A DNA stretch of 15,776 nucleotides, taken from contig JAIXQV010000269.1 of the NCBI GenBank assembly GCA_027485535.1, forward strand, positions 1-15,776, in the 5' to 3' direction. Below are positions 14,202 through 15,776 of the stretch, piece after piece. Positions within the stretch are counted from its first letter, which is position 1, and each line of letters opens with the position of its first letter. The DNA comes from Oxalobacteraceae bacterium. GTDB lineage: Bacteria; Pseudomonadota; Gammaproteobacteria; Burkholderiales; Burkholderiaceae_D. A program made the translations under genes and the position numbers. The notes under the pieces are model-generated. The model made no database searches, was not told the origin of the DNA, and saw only the letters and a list, made by a program, of their open reading frames with translations.

Positions 14202-15440
14202 CTAAGAGCGGTAGTCGGCGTTAATAGAGACGTAATCATGCGACAAATCACACGTCCACACCGTCGCCGAGGCATCACCACGCCCCAGCGTGACCTTCAC
14301 CGTAATCTCGGACTGCTTCATCACCCGCTGACCATCCGCTTCCTGATAATCCGGATGACGGCCGCCCTGCTTCGCTACCCAGACATCGTCGAGGTATAAA
14401 TCAATCTTGCTGACATCGAGATCATCAACGCCGGCATAACCGATCGCGGCCAGGATCCGTCCGAGATTCGGGTCCGAGGCAAAGAATGCGGTTTTTACCA
14501 GCGGCGAATGGCCGATGGCGTACGCGATCTTGCGGCACTCTTCGTCGTTACGCCCCTGCTCTATGTGCAGCGTGATGAACTTAGTCGCGCCTTCACCATC
14601 CCGCACAATCAGCTGCGCCAATTCCTGTGCCAGCCAGATCACCGCAGCGGTTAGCGCTTGGTACTCATCCGACGCTTGCTCTTTAACCTCTAATTCGCCG
14701 GCGCCGGTGGCAATCAGCATGAAGGCATCATTGGTCGAGGTATCACCATCAATCGTGATGCAGTTGAACGAGGCATCCGCTGCCTGCTTCACCATGGTCT
14801 CTAATAAACCCTGCGGTACTTTGGCGTCACAGGCGATAAAGCCCAACATGGTCGCCATGTTCGGGCGAATCATGCCAGCGCCTTTGGAGATGCCGGTCAG
14901 CGTGACTTTTTTTCCCGAGATGGTCACCGTGCGCGAAGCAGCTTTCGGCAAGGTATCGGTGGTCATGATGGCTTGCGCGGCGCCGTACCAATTGCTCTCG
15001 CCAAGGTTGGCGATGGCCTGCGGCAGTCCTGCGACCACTTTGTCGACAGGTAGTGGCTCTAGAATCACACCCGTTGAAAACGGCAGCACCTGCGATGCCT
15101 CGACACCGAGCAATTGACCGAGCGCGTCGCAGGTTGATTGCGCATTGACGAGCCCCGCTGCGCCTGTGCCGGCATTGGCATTACCAGTGTTGATGACCAG
15201 CGCTGCGATCGGCTTACCCGATGCCTTTGCCTGATCAATGTGCGCCTTAGCCAGTTGGACTGGCGCGGCACAAAAACGGTTGGTCGTGAACACGCCCGCC
15301 ACGGTCGCGCTCGGCGCCAGCTTCATCACCAGCAGGTCTTTACGATTTGGCTTCTTGATGCCTGCTTCTGCGTAACCTAGCGTGATACCGGGAACCGGCT
15401 TTAGCTTGGCGGGTGTAACGAGCGGGAAGTTAACGGCCAT
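14202..15440 (-). CDS. argJ: Arginine biosynthesis bifunctional protein ArgJ
   Basis: This 412-residue enzyme transfers the acetyl group from N-acetylornithine to glutamate, recycling it in arginine synthesis. Some members also make N-acetylglutamate from acetyl-CoA. The autoproteolysis site is present: KGAGMIRPNMATML, with expected cleavage between Ala196 and the nucleophilic Thr197, giving alpha and beta chains. Other family signatures are VINTGNANAGTG (82-93), PFSTGVILEPLP and ITIDGDTSTNDAF, and the protein ends NADYRS. The start ATG 15440 gives the usual MAVNFP opening. A possible AGGA signal lies about 14-17 nt before it, farther than ideal. It begins 21 nt after the secA stop, so read-through from secA is likely. 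Whether this copy is mono- or bifunctional cannot be decided from sequence alone. Confidence 0.96.
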   Translation of the reverse strand: MAVNFPLVTPAKLKPVPGITLGYAEAGIKKPNRKDLLVMKLAPSATVAGVFTTNRFCAAPVQLAKAHIDQAKASGKPIAALVINTGNANAGTGAAGLVNAQSTCDALGQLLGVEASQVLPFSTGVILEPLPVDKVVAGLPQAIANLGESNWYGAAQAIMTTDTLPKAASRTVTISGKKVTLTGISKGAGMIRPNMATMLGFIACDAKVPQGLLETMVKQAADASFNCITIDGDTSTNDAFMLIATGAGELEVKEQASDEYQALTAAVIWLAQELAQLIVRDGEGATKFITLHIEQGRNDEECRKIAYAIGHSPLVKTAFFASDPNLGRILAAIGYAGVDDLDVSKIDLYLDDVWVAKQGGRHPDYQEADGQRVMKQSEITVKVTLGRGDASATVWTCDLSHDYVSINADYRS

Positions 15441-15461
15441 ATGCGTTTTAGAATTCCTGTA

Positions 15462-15776
15462 TCAAGCTAACTTGCCGTGACACTGTTTAAATTTCTTGCC
15501 GCTACCGCAGGGGCAGGGGTCGTTTCTACCGACCTTCGGCATCGCATTGGTGATAGTGCCAGCACCACGCGACTCATCGAGCGAGGGTGGTGCGAGCAAC
15601 TCTTCAGGCGACGCTGAAGGATCGAAGTCAGCGTGCTGATAGCTCACATTTTCAAGATGCGACTGACTCAGCTGCTGCTCGGCAGCCGCGATCTCTTCCT
15701 GCGACTGTACGCGGACGGTCATGATCACGCGCACAACATCGTTACGGATCAGGTCGAGCATCTGCGCAAACAACTG
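15462..15776 (-). CDS. secA: Protein translocase ATPase SecA, C-terminal 104 residues (5' end beyond window)
   Basis: The reading frame is open to the right edge and ends at TGA 15462-15464. The fragment starts in the end of the helical scaffold domain (QLFAQMLDLIRNDVVRVIM). It passes through an acidic linker and ends with the zinc-binding SEC-C motif VGRNDPCPCGSGKKFKQCH, which binds SecB and phospholipids. Full SecA is about 900 residues and is the motor that drives unfolded preproteins through SecYEG at the inner membrane. The intact SEC-C tail and short gap to argJ indicate a functional gene cut only by the window boundary. Confidence 0.96.
   Translation of the reverse strand, partial: QLFAQMLDLIRNDVVRVIMTVRVQSQEEIAAAEQQLSQSHLENVSYQHADFDPSASPEELLAPPSLDESRGAGTITNAMPKVGRNDPCPCGSGKKFKQCHGKLA

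Noticed and set aside
14515..15117. A 200-codon open frame on the plus strand
   Set aside because: It lies antisense to argJ, whose motifs are complete; the composition is that of a complementary-strand shadow and no family is recognised.
1..15776. CRISPR arrays, tRNAs, mobile elements, attachment sites or a foreign island
   Set aside because: No spaced direct repeats, cloverleaf-like sequence, transposase or integrase frame or terminal repeats were seen, and the gene order is typical core chromosome.

Overview
The window looks like core chromosome of a betaproteobacterium, most likely Burkholderiales and possibly close to Oxalobacteraceae. This rests on recalled gene order and protein similarity, not on a search. 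The strongest pointer is the block pilB-pilC-pilD-coaE-zapD-yacG converging on mutT-(DUF815 ATPase)-argJ-secA, an arrangement I associate with betaproteobacteria. The ZapD, FadD and PilB sequences also read as betaproteobacterial. I see no tRNA, rRNA, CRISPR array, insertion sequence, phage gene or obvious foreign island. Coding density is high and no protein gene appears broken; only the two edge genes are cut.

Layout. (1) 1-4400, minus strand: the 5' part of a long-chain acyl-CoA ligase gene (fadD) runs off the left edge. Upstream of it lies a two-gene unit in which a cytoplasmic-looking molybdopterin oxidoreductase gene overlaps, by ATGA, a gene for a lipoprotein-type zinc aminopeptidase. 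(2) 4401-7047, plus strand: an M20 amidohydrolase gene, divergent from the oxidoreductase gene, then a CorC/HlyC-type membrane protein with CBS domains. (3) 7219-12672, plus strand: pilB, pilC and pilD (type IV pilus ATPase, platform protein, prepilin peptidase), coaE (last step of CoA synthesis), zapD (FtsZ-ring factor) and yacG (gyrase inhibitor). The first four overlap end to end. (4) 12685-15776, minus strand: secA (3' end only), argJ, a DUF815 ATPase gene and mutT, all pointing toward yacG.

Working together. PilB, PilC and PilD are the inner-membrane engine and processing enzyme for type IV pili; no pilin gene is in the window. coaE, zapD and yacG are housekeeping genes in the same transcription direction. 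The secA-argJ-DUF815-mutT group is also mostly housekeeping, with the DUF815 ATPase as its unassigned member.

I do not see a clearly new biological system. The most interesting non-coding signals are four inverted-repeat structures at gene junctions: coaE/zapD (11656-11715), the yacG/mutT convergence point (12667-12690), the leader of the DUF815 gene (14063-14116) and the gap before pilB (7112-7147). Their roles are inference. The least explained coding content is the oxidoreductase-aminopeptidase pair and the DUF815 ATPase.
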